Shown: positions 62,478 to 64,000 of the stretch, one piece after another | Position numbering within the stretch: the stretch's first letter is position 1 | How the letters are laid out: the number at the start of each line of letters is the position of its first letter | DNA from: Lophius americanus | Taxonomy: Eukaryota; Chordata; Actinopteri; Lophiiformes; Lophiidae | Direction of reading: 5' to 3' | Length of the DNA: 64,000 bases | NCBI GenBank assembly: GCA_037951165.1 | Contig: JBBDHG010000030.1 | Coordinates: 1,371,001 to 1,435,000 of the forward strand | The notes under the pieces: model-generated | Seen by the model: the letters and a program-made list of their open reading frames with translations, nothing else | Database searches by the model: none | What the model was told of the DNA's origin: nothing | Made by a program: the position numbers and the translations under genes

Positions 62478-63240
62478 TCAGACCGATGATCTGACATTCT
62501 CCTTCAGAACCGAACCCCTCTGATAACTTGGAGGTCAGTCTCTGACATCACTGTGGAGGAATTTTGGCCCACACTTCTTTGCAGAACTGCTTCAGTGCAA
62601 CACCATTTGAGGGAACGGGAGCATGAGCTGATATTCTCAGGTCCCTCCACAGCATCTCCTGGGGTTCAGCACCAGACTTCCACTGGGAGACATTAAGAGG
62701 GGGATTTACAGACTGATGACCTGACTCTCCCCCTCAGCAAAATTCATGTTTTCCCAAATGATGGCGAGTTGTTCAGGTCCAGAAGCAGAAAAGCATCATC
62801 CCGACATTCCACTGCGCCTCCATGTCTGACCGTAGGTCTGATGTCCTTCGTGTGGAATACAGAGTTTGGTTTGTACTAGATAGACAAGAGACCCTGTCTC
62901 CGAGAAGTTCCTCATCATGAATCCATTTAAGCCCAGTGTCTTTGGAATAGTTGAGCCAAGACCTCTGACCTTTATTTAGGTGAGAGAAACCTACAGCTCC
63001 TTGGATGTTCTCTTTTGATTTTCTCTGACTTCCGGAATGAACCTACAAAGTCTTTTTGATGGAATTTTGGAAGGTGGTCCACTGTCTGTGAAGGTCCTCT
63101 CTTGTTCCAGGTGTTCTCCATGTGTAGATAATGTGTCTCACCGTGGATATGTGGAGTCCAAGAACCTTAGATTTCAATCAGCTTCTGGAATATCTGTTGA
63201 TTTTGGCATGTGTGTGAGACCCTGGAGCCGACGTCCTGCG
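62478..63240 (-). mobile_element. decayed Tc1/mariner-like transposon
   Basis: Read on the minus strand, most of a transposase gene is present in order but without frame. The N-terminal DNA-binding region is near 63230-62930, the part around TTCTCGGAGACAGGG near 62900, and the C-terminal part with GTGGGCCAAAATTCCTCCAC near 62560. I recognise the order and wording from abundant fish Tc1 elements. Many indels; no functional product. Confidence 0.7.
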
Positions 63241-63540
63241 TCTGAAGCTGGTCTGTTGAACAGGGTTGGCAGGAATATATGTGACGGTAGCCTGCCGTAA
63301 ATCCTGTAATCGGTCCAAAGGTTCAAAGCCGTCTAGAAAAGTGCATTCACAGCGTAACTGTACCCAACCCTGGATCAGTTTGATCTGGATCTTTCTGTCA
63401 GACCAGAGTCCGGTTGTTGGGTAGAGACCCAACAGCTCAACAGAATTTGATGAAATTCTGTTGAGCTGGCATGGCCAAAAGAATGCCCAGTTTTCGGCAA
63501 ATGCTGCAATCCAGTAGTTTATATGTTCTCACATACTCCA
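63241..63540. other. sequence with a perfect hairpin
   Basis: Mostly unassigned, possibly the flank of the Tc1-like relic. A 16-bp perfect inverted repeat with a 4-base loop lies at 63433-63468. Confidence 0.45.
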
Positions 63541-63600
63541 CTCAGCCATAACATTAAAACCCCCTGCCTAACATAGTGTTCTGATACGTTAATAGCACAA
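63541..63600 (-). mobile_element. terminal fragment of a Tc1-like element
   Basis: CAGCCATAACATTAAAACCC and CCTGCCTAACATAGTGT are the reverse complement of the 3' end of the family seen at 23.58 kb. Confidence 0.5.
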
Positions 63601-64000
63601 CCAGCATTAACATTTTCAGCAGTTTGTAGAGCACTGCATAAAAAATCCTGTGTAATTCTCTGTAGAACTTACGGTATATATCGCCAGCTGTGGTACCCAG
63701 AATTTCAGCATAGAAAATACAGTGACCATGTAAAAGACATTATGGTTAATTACTGTAAACATAAAGAAAGAAGATCTTCTTACATCATTTGAGTTCTGAC
63801 TTTTACATTTTTATACGATTAACATTTAGTATCTGTTGATATTAAGGTTTGCTCTCGTAATAATAATAATAATAATACATTTAAATGGAAAAGGTCTTTT
63901 TGCGGTCACTTCAAATGTACATACCAGTAAACTATATATTTTGGACAGAATAATAGTGTTAGTTTTATGGTAACGTTTGTGATATTATGGTATTTTCTTG
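63601..64000. repeat. ACAGTAAA-type dispersed repeat, runs to window edge
   Basis: GTATATATCGCCAGCTGTGG, ACCCAGAATTTCAGCATAG and later TTACTGTAAACAT words match the family at 61.4-62.2 kb. A TAA run lies at 63860-63877. Confidence 0.5.

Overview
This window is vertebrate nuclear DNA, almost certainly from a teleost fish. Genes are split into exons with GT-AG introns. Large AT-rich spacers separate them, and the DNA is full of microsatellites, minisatellites and decayed Tc1/mariner-like, LINE, DIRS-like and tRNA-derived elements of kinds common in fish. Nothing bacterial (operons, CRISPR, insertion sequences) is present.

Three genes can be supported. (1) med1, Mediator subunit 1, lies on the minus strand from 18557 (ATG) to 282 (stop). 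I resolved 16 coding exons by hand; every junction is GT-AG, all phases agree, and the total is 5451 nt (1816 codons plus stop). (2) neurod2, a neuronal bHLH transcription factor, lies on the minus strand with its whole coding sequence (46785..45718) in one exon; a non-coding first exon probably ends at 49631. (3) The first coding exon of ppp1r1b (DARPP-32) lies on the plus strand at 58562..58657. It is squeezed between a 12-bp minisatellite upstream and a 1.1-kb 10-bp minisatellite just inside intron 1; the rest of the gene would be past the right edge.

The order and orientation med1(-), neurod2(-), ppp1r1b(+) match the mammalian MED1-CDK12-NEUROD2-PPP1R1B block (human 17q12), except that no CDK12 coding sequence is recognisable in the 27 kb between med1 and neurod2.

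Layout: 1-281 med1 3'UTR; 282-18660 med1, whose introns carry repeats including a 200-bp CA tract; 18.7-45.5 kb gene-free spacer with Tc1-like pieces (22.7-23.6, 25.5-26.0, 36.3 kb), LINE pieces (35.3, 38.0, 38.4-39.1 kb), a DIRS-like tyrosine-recombinase relic (41.4-42.3 kb), tandem repeats, and several low-repeat stretches that look like conserved regulatory DNA (20.1, 24.1-25.1, 28.1, 32.3, 39.5, 39.8 kb); 45.5-50.4 kb neurod2 and its promoter; 50.4-58.1 kb repeat-rich spacer including an LTR-element fragment at 57.2-57.9 kb; 58.1-59.8 kb ppp1r1b exon 1 with minisatellites; 59.8-64 kb presumed ppp1r1b intron 1 with a decayed Tc1-like element.

The three genes do not form one pathway. med1 is a general nuclear-receptor coactivator. 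neurod2 and ppp1r1b are forebrain genes, so regulatory DNA in the spacer could serve either; that is inference only.
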